Assembly: GCA_022478985.1 (NCBI GenBank)
Contig: JAKSZP010002665.1
Coordinates: forward strand, 124,001 to 188,000
Length of the DNA stretch: 64,000 nucleotides
Direction: 5' to 3'
Source of the DNA: Massospora cicadina
Lineage: Eukaryota; Entomophthoromycota; Entomophthoromycetes; Entomophthorales; Entomophthoraceae
Shown: one piece after another, positions 34,801-45,655 of the stretch
Layout: each line of letters begins with the position of its first letter
How positions within the stretch are numbered: the first letter of the stretch is position 1
Notes under the pieces: generated by a model
The model's database searches: none
Seen by the model: the letters and a program-made list of their open reading frames with translations, nothing else
What the model was told of the DNA's origin: nothing
Translations under genes and position numbers: made by a program

Positions 34801-35349
34801 TGATAGCGTGATCCCCATTCAACCCCAAGTCCTATCCAGGGTGGACTACCTGGACATGATGGACATCCCTTATTCCTCTGAGATCCAAAAGGCTATCTGG
34901 AAATACGCACACCATCCTCTGTTGCAGCCTCAAGTCCGCTCCCATGTGTGGCGCTGCCTGAGGCGGGTGTATCGTACAGCTGAGCGCTCTAACGCTTTAC
35001 ACTCATCCTGTGTCGTGTGTGGCCAGTATGGAACGCTGTTTTACCGCCTGGAGAAGTGCCCCACATCTAAAGTAATATGGCGCGAAGTCCAACGTCTGCT
35101 AGGCCAGGATTAAACACATCCCTTCAGTCTATCAAGAGATATGTTTGCTTCATCAATGGCCTCCCCCTCCCACCCTCCCTCCGTGCTCTGGTGGTTGCAA
35201 TCGCCATGTGGACTATCCACACGATTGTCTTGGATGCCATCGCTGGCTCCATCCCCACCCTCCCAGAAGCTGTCCACAGATTCCGGTCTCATTTGGTGGA
35301 CCACTTTCAAGCGTGGATGTTTGGATATCTCCCACTGCGTCGCTGCTAG
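31833..35349 (+). pseudogene. ORF2 of LINE-2: endonuclease, reverse transcriptase, zinc knuckle
   Basis: Start ATG 31833 (MGETFTLGMLNIARLK). Endonuclease to about 32540: GVLIQK, TFSWADVVPTIINIYAPNG, VGDMNCW, then the SDH box FSDHRLVLI at 32500. RT about 33165-34030: GPDGIPYEFYKK, LANWRPISLTN, EQFGFIPRRS, FLDQQKAYDRV, LQQGDPLSPLLYN, AFEDDC. C-terminus: CVVCGQYGTLFYRLEKCP at 35010-35065, then WTIHTIVLDAIAG, ending YLPLRRC stop at 35349. It holds many shifts and stops, including two endonuclease lesions shared with LINE-1. The first acidic residue box reads FEDD rather than FADD. Confidence 0.9.
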
Positions 35350-35602
35350 CTGGTCTCCTCCTGGTTCCCAGTCTGGTTCATCAAATCAGACCTCTTCCTC
35401 CACACGTGCTCAATAGTGGCTACGGCCCCTTCACACGTTCCCTCCCCCTCCCCATAAGTGGCGTTCCCGCTGGCAACAAGAGATAGCATCACTTCTCTGG
35501 GGTGCCTTCACTGGTACTAAGTTTTGTCTCTTCTGAGTCATATCCGGAAGTGTCCATCCCATGGTTGGCCTTCCCCACAATAAATTTAAAATTTAAATTT
35601 AA
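35350..35602 (+). other. 3' UTR and A/T-rich tail of LINE-2
   Basis: Same UTR as LINE-1, ending GGCCTTCCCCACAATAAA. The short tail of alternating TTTAAA runs (35583-35602) replaces a poly(A). Confidence 0.65.
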
Positions 35603-35621
35603 AATAATCACCTGGATACTA
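35603..35621. repeat. Target-site duplication of LINE-2, 3' side
   Basis: AATAATCACCTGGATACTA; pairs with 30301-30319. Confidence 0.9.
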
Positions 35622-36010
35622 ATGATACAGTGACATTAATTTAAGGATAGTAAAATCACTGTAACGATGCACTTTGGCTGCGCTGTGGTAAGGAAGTTGA
35701 TAATAATATATGCTATTATATACACATAGCCTCTGAGTCAAGGTAATAAATATAGTTTGTTATTGTGAAGCTTAGCACCGGTGGGTTGGCAAGGGATCAT
35801 TTGTCTATAATAAACTGTGATGAACTTTTCTTCAGTGATGCGCTTATAACATAGAATTTTAAATGCTACTAGTTAACGCTGCTGTGAGGTTTGTGTTAAT
35901 TAAAGCTTCTGACTAAATATTAGTTAAATTTAAATTAAATAAATAATCTGTTTATATGATAAAATCAGACTAATTCTCATTACACCTATCCTTTTGATAC
36001 TGATAGTTGA
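35622..36010. repeat. Repeat X, copy 3, right part
   Basis: Continues X copy 3 after LINE-2: GGCTGCGCTGTGG, GAGTCAAGGTAA-AAATA, AGCACCGGTGGGTTGG, AATCTGTTTATATG. These match the second half of copies 1 and 2. Confidence 0.5.
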
Positions 36011-39000
36011 CTATAAATTAGATAGGACACCTTACTTACTTTTTTACCCTCATTATAAATGAGGTTTATTGTTTGAGAGGACATATTATAACCTTTTTTG
36101 ATATAATAATATCTTTAACTTTATATTGTGGGTCTTCATTAATTCAATAAGTGAATTCATCTAAGCTTCATGTTAGATGAAAGCTTATCTGACTTGTCAT
36201 AAGTGATCGTTTTTAGCCTCAACAAATAATTAAATTTCTAATCCTGAGGGTAATCTTGTACGCTGTATTTTCGGGACCAAAAACATCTAAGCCCTAAAAT
36301 CAAAATGCCCTATAGTGGTTCTCATTAAAGGGGAACCACCTACAAAACTTAATCGCAACTAACTTGTTGCCCTAATGGATGATACTCCCATCAGTAGTAT
36401 CACTTATTTAGGCAAACAACGGACATGGTGAAGAAAATTATTTTAGGGGGATGTCCACCTTAATCTTTTATAATAGTACAGATGAAACTTCTAGAGAAAC
36501 TATAAATACATAACTTTGGATTTCTAACAGAAGCTATCAGAGACTTCACCAGTGCTATTATGAAGTGAGGAGACCATGCCACCTGCAAAAGAGCATCTAA
36601 TGTGGACAAAATAATATATGAATTTGGAGGAAACCCACACTCTTCTAAAAAGCTACAGTAGGTTAGCTGACCCTCTCATGATATAAAAATTTGTACATCC
36701 AGCCTTGTACTATCTTCTGAAAGTTTTGAGTGCCCATTAGAAGATTTGCTATGCCATATGGTTACTCAAAATGTATTAAAAATGAAATGTGAGAAAGCCT
36801 ACAATATTTCCTCTCATCACACTGGAATCGCCATGGCAAGATTTAAATAAAGTGTGAATACATCGTTCAATTACAAAACCAGATTTCTACTGATTTTGAA
36901 GATTTTAATCTTGTAGATAAAGAAGGGGAAAAATTTTAGAAGGATATAAAGAATCAAATTGAAATATTTCAGACTTCTTAAGTCTTTTGCCAAAAAGTTC
37001 TTAATATTAAAGATTCAGCTCATGGTGAGATGGCCACTTTAGCTTCCAACATCCAAGTGATGATGAAGACCAGTTAAATATATGAGTCTCAAGTGGAAAG
37101 CGCTATTAACTGCATCAAAGAGCTTAGATAAAAATATTGTGTAAATTCAGTGGTACCTTTAAACCTTAAAACAAGTATAGCCAGTGTCAAAAAGGATCCA
37201 GTATTTTAGGCTAATGTCACAGTTAGTGGCACTTTGCCTGGTGTGGACCGCCTCTCTAAGGCTAAGCCACAGAAGCCACAAGAGGTAATACTATAAATAT
37301 TAAGAGATACTAGTGATCTATCTAAGGTATTGACAAAAGTTAGGTTCTAGCCTTAACTGTTAGGTCTGATGCTAATAGTGCAAGATGTCATAAAATTAGA
37401 ATAACACATAAAAACATTGTAAAATTAACTTGATATAAGGTGACCAAGTTAGCCCAAGTTTAAAAAACTCAATTTTATCAGATAGTGAAAATTTTCTATC
37501 TATTAGTTTGATAATTGTTTAATTCTATTAATCTTTCCCTAAATCTAGTATTGTAGCTGAGATGGTTTAGGCTTTTTCATATATTCACCTATACTCTAAT
37601 ATCAAGGGCTAATTTCTACTAAACTTTTTTCCTTTTTTAATGCTTTATTATATATATAGATTAATACCTCCTTGAGATGGTAGCCACACTCTGAGGTTCT
37701 GGGACTGATCCTTATAATGGTCCTAAATCAATACCCTTGTCTCATCATATTCCACAATTTTACAGCCCACTGATTTAAATATATCCACTTTGGTTCATAC
37801 CTAAGATGGCTCAATTCTCAAAGCTTCTTTCTCTTGTTGTTCTGGGTCAGTTTGCTGTTTTTGTATTTAAAAATCTATATGGAAACATACTGGAGATAAC
37901 TATGACGTTTATTGTTGCTGGTGGCCCAGCCATCACTCTTTTTGCAGCTTTTTCCTGGAGTATTATCTTTAAAAACCGCCTGCGCTCCTCTTTCATTTAC
38001 ATAAGCTTAAAAAGTCTAGGATTGATCATGAGATTCTTTTCCAGTTGAGTCTCTAGAGTTAGCCTAACCCTCTAAGCGTTGACTGCTTTGGAAACTCACC
38101 ACCGGATTAGTGCCCTCTTCTCCCTCCTACCTTGACCTTCTTCTTTATAAAGGGTGCTCTTAAGGCTTTGTGCGACTCACCCACTCAAGAAGCTCATCAG
38201 TGGGAAGTACCTGTCACTACTCACCTATCTATATCCCCTTCTAGGACTCTAAATTTAAAAGGAGATTTTTTAACAAATTGTCTGACCTTAGGTCTAACCA
38301 TAATTCCAATGGAAAGGAGCTAGCAGATATCCTTTTCTTCCAACTTCTTCTTCATGAGATCTCTGAAAAATCACCAGTGGTTGCTCGCCTCAAGTGAGAC
38401 AAACAGAACCCTCCTTGAATATCTTCCCGCTCTGAAAGCTTTTATCAAACCATGTGAATAATCTCCTGCTACATTTGAGGATTATAACTCATATGCCCAC
38501 CTATCCCATAGAGACCTTACTACTATCAAGTACTTATGCCTGTTCTAAAAGAAAGCTTTAAGATAAGAACTCACTTGAATGGAGAAGAGTATCCCCCCTC
38601 CGTAAGTCCCTGAATAATACTAGGTCCTTTATGTGCATATGGGATAACCCTACTTTTACTTTAGCTGAGCTTGCTCCATTCTCGCATCTATGCTGTCTCA
38701 TAGCGTTCGCCTTGTCCAACCTAACTGCAACGCTGAACTTCAGATCCTGTGTCTTGAAAACTAATTCTCATTTGTGCCTTATTAGGAGACCTTCCTTGTT
38801 AATCCTGATTTTATATAAGTCTATGATTCCATTGTGACTTTCTCAATGAGAGTCTTGCCATTATGATAACCTCCAATCTAGTCGTTTATTATCCTTCCAC
38901 TTTTTTGACAAATTACTGTTTATAACCAGCAGTAATCTCGCCGGCAGGTAATATTAAAACCTCTGTCATAAGTAGGGTCTCCTCACCACTGTCCCTGCAC

Positions 39001-39469
39001 TGTTGCGCTCCATGGAGTAGACCATCTCTATTGTCCTCAAAGGTAAATGTGATTAGTAAGTCTATCTTGTTTGATTATGAGCATTCACTTTTTACTTAGT
39101 ATTAAAACCTATGTTGCCCATTTTACTCTAGGTTTCCTCAACAACAAGTAGCCTCTTCTGGTCAGGTGGAACAGATATTCCCTATTGTATCGGAGTCTCC
39201 TTCTCTGACTGACTCCATTTAGAAACGAGTATATCCATAAAATTATGATAAAGACAAGCTCCCCTGGGCTGACCCCTCAAGAAGCTAAGCTGTACTTAAT
39301 GGCGTGCTTGATATAATAAAAACCTTCTTTTTTATGAGCGTAGAGCATTAAGATACCCCACACCTTACAAATTTTGTGGGCAACTCACAGGGAATGTGAA
39401 ATCATACTTAGTAAAATCTTCAAGAGACGCTCTCATTAGTTCCCCTGCTAGGCTCAGAGCTGTCATTAT
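36011..39469. other. AT-rich region with unassigned coding-like plus-strand fragments
   Basis: 3.4 kb without a recognised domain. The plus strand gives fragments with a coding look: GEMATLASNIQVMMK and ESQVESAINCIKEL (about 37030-37130, coiled-coil-like), NSVVPLNLKTSIASVKKDP, and an 80-codon open frame at 37806-38048 with hydrophobic runs. A gag of an old Ty3 relic is possible, because element D on the same strand resumes right of the A/B array at 54055. I cannot prove it. Confidence 0.3.
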
Positions 39470-40599
39470 TGTAAAAATCTAGTGGCTTTGCTTCTTGTTC
39501 ACGAATATCAACCCCTAAAATTGATAACTTTCACAGGTTCAGTTTGTGAAATTCTTGCGTTGTCTGATAATATATATGATTGCTAATAGTATGAAGACTA
39601 TTATCTGTAGTTGAATAGATCACTAGTGCTTGGTCCAATGCTTGACCAGTATTCCTCCTCAGAATACTCTAGATGTCCTCAGTAGGGGTATATTCCCTTA
39701 TCCACCTAACTTGATCCACGCTCAGATCCTAGTTTACAGTCTTTCCTCTGGTGACTTAAAGTCGGCAGCAATTCCCATCTCAGCTCAGCTTATCTTCTTG
39801 GATCCTTGATACTAACTCTTTATCCTTCTAAAGAGTTTCCAATTAAAGTACACAGCAATAATTTCGTTGAAGATGAATAGAGCTAATTATGAGATTTTGT
39901 TAATTCATGTTTTACTAATTAAAGTGTTTTTCTTTGCTAAATTCATAATTTTTATTAAGTGAATTCATAAAGGAATATATAGAGGGAATTTGGCGCCCAA
40001 CCCTTAGTTGGCGCCTCAGCAGTGAAATGGTAGCCGTTGCCATTACATTACCCTTTGTTGTCTCATCAGCAATGGTCTTCTTTATCCTGGTTAGGATTCT
40101 GTCATAGGACATCCTTGAGACATAAAACAGAAAGAGCCAGAAAACGTGTCCCTAACGTTTTCTACTCAAACTCAGAGAAACAACCATATAAGGCAAGCGA
40201 CCTGCTTAAGTAATTAGACTTATTACCATTAAGGCTGTTCATGAACAAACAGATTAATTTTCTAGTTGCAGGTGGCATCAATCTCCTCGCAACTTACTCC
40301 TTAAATTCCCAATTGGTTGGTGATGAAACCTGACCAATCTCAATCAGTACACCTGATATTTAATCATTGATCAACTATCAGATTTCCCCATTTTTCTGGA
40401 AACTCTGCCTGATGAGATCTTAAGCATTCACACAGATTGATCTCTTATGGATCTGAACCAGGCAAATTACCTAAAATCCCCAAAAATTTGTTTAACCAAA
40501 CTGGGGTTAAATGATATTCAATTAACTCATTATAGGGAAAAATCTCATAGTGTCCCATGGTAATCTAGACAGCTGGAAACGTGGGCAAAAATCCCAACA
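39470..40599 (-). repeat. LTR 1 (3' LTR of element A)
   Basis: 1130 bp, TG...CA on both strands. Alignable along its full length with LTR 2 and LTR 3 (shared TAATAGTATG-GACTATTA, CAGTAGGG-TATATTCC, CCTAACGTTTTCTACTC, GGGCAAAAATCC). The five bases to its left (ATTAT) do not match those right of LTR 3. Confidence 0.85.
39992..40015. other. Hairpin inside LTR 1
   Basis: GGCGCC(C)AAC, loop CCTTA, GTTGGCGCC: a 9-bp stem with one bulge. The same position in LTR 2 (47149-47172) and LTR 3 (53454-53477) keeps part of the stem; LTR 3 has GGTG paired with CACC instead of GGCG with CGCC. Confidence 0.5.
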
Positions 40600-40615
40600 C
40601 ATCCCCCTCTTGCCT
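40600..40615 (-). promoter_or_regulatory. Polypurine tract of element A
   Basis: On the element strand AGGCAAGAGGGGGATG lies immediately before the 3' LTR start TGTTGGG. This is the plus-strand primer site for reverse transcription and fixes the element's orientation. Confidence 0.8.
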
Positions 40616-41154
40616 AGATTTCCATCAAGATTAGTATCAGGACTATAAAACACCTCCTCAAACACCAGGTCAAATACTTCTTTGGTTCAAGCAGAGTACA
40701 GTCAATTGGTACTCTACGCTGCTCAGGATGACCTTTGGCAGCAGCTCTCTTCCTCTTTCTCCTCGATACTGCCTACTCAGAGTCCAGTCCCCATGACCTA
40801 TTGTTGTGCCAGGTTGATTGATTTACTTGTAATAATATTATTCCTGGGATCCAGTTTTCCCCCCATCAGGGCATATGACTTGCTGTCATATTCAGGATTC
40901 TTGTCCAGCGTCCTCGCTTCCTTGATTTTCCTCTTTGTCCTCAACAGGAGAATCTTGCTGTTGATGTTTGTTTTGTGGCGCAATTAAGATGCTCATTTAT
41001 ATTCTCTCTTGTTATCTTCTCAAATTAACTTCTTACCTCATAATATTATTAATTCTTCTTTTTAGAGCTTATCGCATTAATTTTGAGATAAATTTCCCCA
41101 AAATTAGAGCTTAATTGATTCCAGAATTCATAATTTTAACTATCATAAAAGTTT

Positions 41155-41169
41155 GTCCCCCTCTCATCC
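41155..41169 (-). promoter_or_regulatory. Second polypurine-like tract in element A
   Basis: GGATGAGAGGGGGAC on the element strand, about 555 bp inside the true polypurine tract, just before the ATG of the opposite-strand gene. Element B has the same at 48308-48324. It may be an internal PPT or a pyrimidine-rich leader of the antisense gene. Confidence 0.4.
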
Positions 41170-41176
41170 TGCTCAT

Positions 41177-42350
41177 ATGTCAAATTTGGAGTCACAGTAC
41201 CAACAACTGCTTGATAGCATAACTAATAAAGACCTTTTGCTCTTCCAACTGATGAGTCAATCTGTGTGACGGAACCTCTTCTATAGTCCTCCCAGGACTC
41301 TTACTCATAACCAAGTACCAGTTGCCAGTCCTTCTGTGGAATTATTGGAAATAGTATCTAACACCAAAAACACAGGGTAGCAATTGTCTCAAACAACTTG
41401 CGATTAATACTCCCTCTGTCATTGATTCCCAATTTTGACTTTGAAACTCTCATGGATTCAACTCCATTAGTGGATACTCCTACTATCATCTTTGAACCTC
41501 TAGAAGCAATGAACTCCACTCATGATTGATTATTCTTCACCGGATTGGACTTGCTTTGGGAGTTCCTTTTCTGACTTAGTCAGTATTACAAACCAGCTGT
41601 TCTTTCAATTGAACTAGTCATCAGGAACTGCAAACATTCCAAACTCTCCTATGCAGAACTTTGGACCCAAGTAACTGAAGCTCTATCCATAGCTCTGAAC
41701 TCCTCTGATCTCAAAAACATTCTTGATCGAGATGTTGCAGCCTATGCTCTTCACTTTGCCAGCCAAGTTCTTTGAAGTTGGGCCACAAAGCTTCTCAACT
41801 CTCCTGGCTTCCATCGCTCATTCTGCTTTCGCTTCCAAGGAGCTTCTAGTTGTCATTTGCAGGATGCTATTCGATTTTCTGCCCAACTATCTCGTTTCTG
41901 CTGCATCCCGTTGGTACCTTCCCCTCATGGGGCACGATTTGGCAACCCCCAACTAGTATATCTTGCTTGACGCCAGCCCATACGTCCAATGTTCTTAACA
42001 AAGCCCATTAACATGTGCTTAAGACCAATCTTATGGCTCTGGTACCATATTAGTATTTATCTAGGTTATTTGCCAACTGCCTCTTCTTGTTCTGTTGCTT
42101 CCCTCCCTGATCTGGGGTTTCACATTTGGCAAGTACTGACACTTCCATCTTTCTTTCCCTAGTCACATTTTCACAGAGATCTGCCTCTGCTCAGCAAAAA
42201 TGGCTTTAGTAGGTCTAGCCCTTGCTAGCGTTCAAATCACATAGATTTTAACGGTTTTTTTACTCCTACTGCAATACATCCTCACTCCCCCAAGAGGCGA
42301 CATAGGCAGAATTATCCTTGAGTCAAGTATAACCAATAAAAAATAATTAT
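41177..42350 (+). pseudogene. Antisense gene of element A (unknown protein, opposite strand to pol)
   Basis: ATG at 41177: MSNLESQYQQLLDSITNKD. Further on, SPSVELLEI, VSNNLRLILPLSLIPNFDF, YYKPAVLSIELVIRN, AELWTQVTEALSIALNSSD. The frame is broken by stops and shifts. The copy in element B aligns in the same plus-strand frame, and differences fall often on third codon positions (CGA/CGG, ATA/ATC, CTC/CTT, CTG/CTT, GAC/GAT, GAA/GAG), so the region was once translated. It sits between integrase and the 3' LTR, on the strand opposite to pol. Helix-rich, with no signal peptide and no family I recognise. An ORF inserted from another element is an alternative. Confidence 0.65.
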
Positions 42351-42419
42351 AAAAACTATGTTTTTTCTGTGCATTTTTTAACATATTTCCGTTATATTTT
42401 TTATCAATTTTTTATTTTT

Positions 42420-42670
42420 TTCTTCTTTTTTATATGGGACTTGACCTTCACTCAGTTCAGTGGTCCATCAATTTTATTTATTCCCAAATACTGGTTCCTA
42501 GGTATAATTAGACCTATCAGTTTTCTATGATTCAGAGGTCTTACCTTTTAAGACTTAACCATATAGTTTAGTTTAGTGGTCCTTTTTTGGACTTAACCAA
42601 ATCATCAGGATGTACCCATTTTAATGGTTCAGCGGTCCTATGGGAACACTTTTTTATTATTATTTTTCAT
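42420..42670. repeat. Pol-flanking repeat block, element A, downstream copy
   Basis: Carries a spaced motif GACTT(A/G)ACC ... (G)TTCAG(T/C/A)GGTCC about every 50-60 bp. It matches 45400-45655 on the other side of pol (shared CTGGTTCCTAGGTAT, GACCTA(T/C)CAGTTTTC, AATGGTTCAG-GGTCCT-TGGGAAC). Confidence 0.65.
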
Positions 42671-42689
42671 TGATCCATCACTTTAAGTA

Positions 42690-43695
42690 CTTAGCATGAA
42701 CTCAATTTACTATCCTTCCATCTAAGAGGTTCTTGATTGTATAGGCATCTGTTGTATTCTTGACAATAATCTTAGACATAACTGACCACTTTGCATCCAG
42801 TTTTTTCTCCAAAACCATGCATATTATAATAGGCAACCCTTTTGCCTATTCAGTATTCTGCTAAGGCTGGTCAATTCTTATCATATGTCGTTTTTGCTCT
42901 ACCTTTTCTTTAAGGTCATATTTATTGCTTGTGATTGCATTTTGACCAAGATATTCAACAATCAGTTCAGGTACTGCTTGGCACTCATCCCCAATGTTGG
43001 TTCCACCACCAAATATGATTTCAGTGGCAACGCGGCCTTCCTTCCATTTAGCAATTCAAATGGCGTTTTTCCATCTCCAATTGATGACTTATGCTTTAGG
43101 TTAACATCACTGTACTATGGTATATTTCCCACACGGAAGTTCTCCTTGTGATCAGCTTCCTCAGTGCCACGTCCAGCGTTCCATAGACTCGCTCTACCAG
43201 TCCGTTCATCTCAATCTGGTAAGGTACAGACACAACTCCTCTGATCCCCATTATTTCATTCAATCGTGGGATTACATGAGACATGAAATTAATTCCATTA
43301 TCGCTCAACAAGATCTGCGGGCATCCATATCAATATTTTACTTAATCTAAAATATAATGTGCGGTTCTTGTAGCATCTACTTTTGTCAGGGCCTTCGTCT
43401 CAACCCATCTCGTCAGATGATCAATTGCAACTATGATGGATTTGACTCCCCTAGTACTCATGGTTAATAGTCCCATCATGTCAATGAATACTGTATGCCA
43501 AGCAAGTCCAGGGCGGAACAATTGGTATCCAATCATGCTCTTGTGGAGCTTATGCAACTGGCGCTCCACACAACAAGACAGATAATCTGCCACATCGTAG
43601 TTGATGGACTCCCAGTAATAGTACTGGCGAATATAATCAGTCATCTTCCTCAGGCCTGTATGCCCAACAACTTTTATATGCAACTTGAATGATAG
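42690..43695 (-). pseudogene. Integrase of element A
   Basis: Right to left: zinc-binding HHCC domain HIKVVGHTGLRKM ... DYLSCCVERQLHK (both His and one or two Cys kept), catalytic core with FIDMMGLL and IVAIDHLTRWVETKAL, then LLSDNGINFMSHVIPRLNE and NGLVERVYGTLDVALRKLI, where the second Asp and the Glu of DDE remain. It ends with a GPY/F-type module, KLDAKWSVMSKIIVK then NLLDGRIVNS (42690-42810). Two frame breaks (about 43320 and 43090) inactivate it. Inserts the DNA copy into the genome. Confidence 0.85.
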
Positions 43696-43869
43696 CCGCT
43701 CGTTCCAAAGGCTTTAAAAATAAGTAATCATTAACCATTGATCATCTTGAAAACTTGTCCATCCATGGTCTTTGTGTTTTCCATCGCTTTTTAAAGCACA
43801 CTTTGGATTTCTCAGGGCATGCTCCTGATTTCTCCTTTGATCATTCTCTGTAATAGCTCATCCGCCTGC

Positions 43870-44256
43870 TGGTATACCACTTGGGCTGGTAACCTTGATA
43901 GGCCATCCTCATTCTGATGAGAAGCTCCAGCTTGGTGGACTATCTCATAATTGTAATTCTGTAGTTTTAATGCATATCAGGTCAGTCATACTTTCAGTTC
44001 TATTATTTTTTGTAACCAACGCAACAAGGAGTGGTCTGTCGCCACTTTAAAGTGTGTTCCATGAATATACACCCAAAACTGTTTACAGGCGTAAATGATC
44101 ACAAGCATTCACGCTCAATCATGGTGCAATTCCTCTAAGCTTCTGAGAGTGTCTGGCTCACATATGCTACTGGATGTCCATCCCTGAGTTCATCCACTTC
44201 ACTCAGGATGGCGCTGATCATCATTAACAAAGCATCAGTCTGTATTATAAATTCTC
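43870..44256 (-). pseudogene. RNase H of element A
   Basis: The minus strand reads TDALLMMISAILSEVDEL (first Asp), GHPVAYVSQTL, IIYACKQFWVYIHGTHFKV, ATDHSLLRWLQ (Asp), EIVHQAGASHQNEDGLSRL (variant of N--ADALSR). The ERE box is damaged. It degrades the RNA template during reverse transcription. Confidence 0.8.
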
Positions 44257-44453
44257 ATATGAAATTCAGATATTTCAAAATTGGAGAGTCTATTAAATAC
44301 TGGTGTAATTCATCAAAAGAAGTCTGGGCTTCTTCACTCCAAAAAATCATTTTTTGGATCCTTCAGTAAATAAAATAGGGGCTCAAAAATTCTAGCAAAA
44401 ATCTCATAAAATTTTCTATAGTATCTGACCATTTTAAGGAACACTTGGATATC

Positions 44454-45330
44454 TCAAACACTCTTTGGTACAGCCATCTGTTCTATGGCTTCTATCTTCT
44501 GGGCTTGCAGCTGCAATCCACTAGAGTTATTTACGAATTCCAGATATTCCAACTCTTTCCTGATGGAGTGGCACTTCCTCAGCTTGATCTTCAGGTCAGC
44601 CATGGATAGTCGCATAAAAACTTCCTCCAAGTGGTGTAAATGGTCAGTGAATGTCCTACTAAACACATTTACTTTGTTCAAGTACACTAGGACATATGAC
44701 AACTTCAGGTCATTTAAGATAGCGTCCATGGCCATCTGGAACGTCACATGCATATTGCATAGACCTTGGGGAATCCTCATCAGTTGATACATCCCCTGCG
44801 TGGTGATAATTGTGCATTTCTCTTGGTCTTCTCGTGGCAAATCAATTTGCCAATATCCATATTAGATCCATTGTGGAGAAAAATTTGCATCTCCCAATTG
44901 ATCTAGTGCATCATCGCTTTATGGTAGTGGATACAAATCCTTCTTAATGATCTTATTCAGCTTCCAATAATCAATTACCACCTGATTAAATCCATCCTTC
45001 TTTTTCACAATAAGGATAAGGCTCACCCAGGGACTTGACGACTGAACTAGAAGCCAATGCTTCACTAGTTTACTGATTTCTTCCTCCACTACTGCTTTGG
45101 CCATCTTTAACCATTGAATTGGTATCATTCTTATCAGCAAATTTTACCTGGTGTCAACTTTGTGGATCACATTCCTTGAAAATCCCAAATCATGGTCGTC
45201 CTGGTCAAATAATTCCCAATACTTGTCAAATAGCTCAAGCACCTCCTCCTGCTGTCTGTCCGCCAGATCAGCAAGTTGCTCTCAATTAACTAATAAATTA
45301 ATACTCTTTCAATCCATGCTGGCAAGCTCA
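44454..45330 (-). pseudogene. Reverse transcriptase of element A
   Basis: Lead-in: EVLELFDKYWELFDQDDHD (from 45230). Then VVEEEISKLVKHWLLVQS, SSPWVSLILIVKKKDG, VVIDYWKLNKIIKKDLYPLP, EDQEKCTIITTQGMYQL, GLCNMHVTFQMAMDA, and the catalytic box VYLNKVNVFS where YLDD has become YLNK. HLHHLEEVFMRLSMADLKIK follows. A frame break lies near 44850-44930. The loss of the catalytic Asp pair means no activity. Confidence 0.88.
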
Positions 45331-45399
45331 TCTCATTGTAGGTTCAAAAATTATGGACCAATAAAATTAATATTTTGTATTTTATATTTTTTTATTTTT

Positions 45400-45655
45400 T
45401 CTTTTGCAATGAGACTTAACCTAGAATTGGTCAGAGGTCCTTCTTTTCTCCTTCATCTAAACTGGTTCCTAGGTATACTCTGACCTACCAGTTTTCATGG
45501 TCCAAAGATCTTATTCTCTAAAATTTAACCATTTAATTTGGTTTATTGGTCCACTTTTAGGACTTGACCAAAATCTTAGTACATACCATATTAATGGTTC
45601 AGTGGTCCTCTGGGAACATTGCAATTGTTTTCTCTTAGATCTAACCCTTTATATT
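45400..45655. repeat. Pol-flanking repeat block, element A, upstream copy
   Basis: Direct copy of the block at 42420-42670, located between the 5' region and RT. It contains GGACTTGACC, GGTTCAGTGGTCCTCTGGGAAC and CTGGTTCCTAGGTATACTCTGACC. Confidence 0.65.

Larger units (their letters stand above)
30320..35602 (+). mobile_element. LINE-2: full-length L1/Tx1-like LINE
   Basis: A 5.28-kb plus-strand LINE with a 19-bp TSD, the inverted-orientation partner of LINE-1. Same organisation: 5' UTR hairpin, ORF1, ORF2, 3' UTR. It ends CCCCACAATAAA followed by a 20-base AAATTT-type tail. It was inserted in repeat X copy 3. Because its TSD differs from that of LINE-1, the two are independent insertions, not a segmental duplication. 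In-frame stops and shifts make it inactive. Confidence 0.94.

Noticed and set aside
37806..38048. An 80-codon open frame with hydrophobic segments, at first sight a small membrane protein.
   Set aside because: No homologous copy in the window, no conserved motif, and AT-rich sequence produces hydrophobic frames easily. Kept only as part of an unresolved region.
39915..40112. A 65-codon minus frame in LTR 1.
   Set aside because: Not preserved in LTR 2 or LTR 3.
40600..42350. The antisense region as coding on the minus strand (same strand as pol).
   Set aside because: Minus frames have more stops, and the A/B differences do not follow their third positions, whereas the plus frame shows this pattern.
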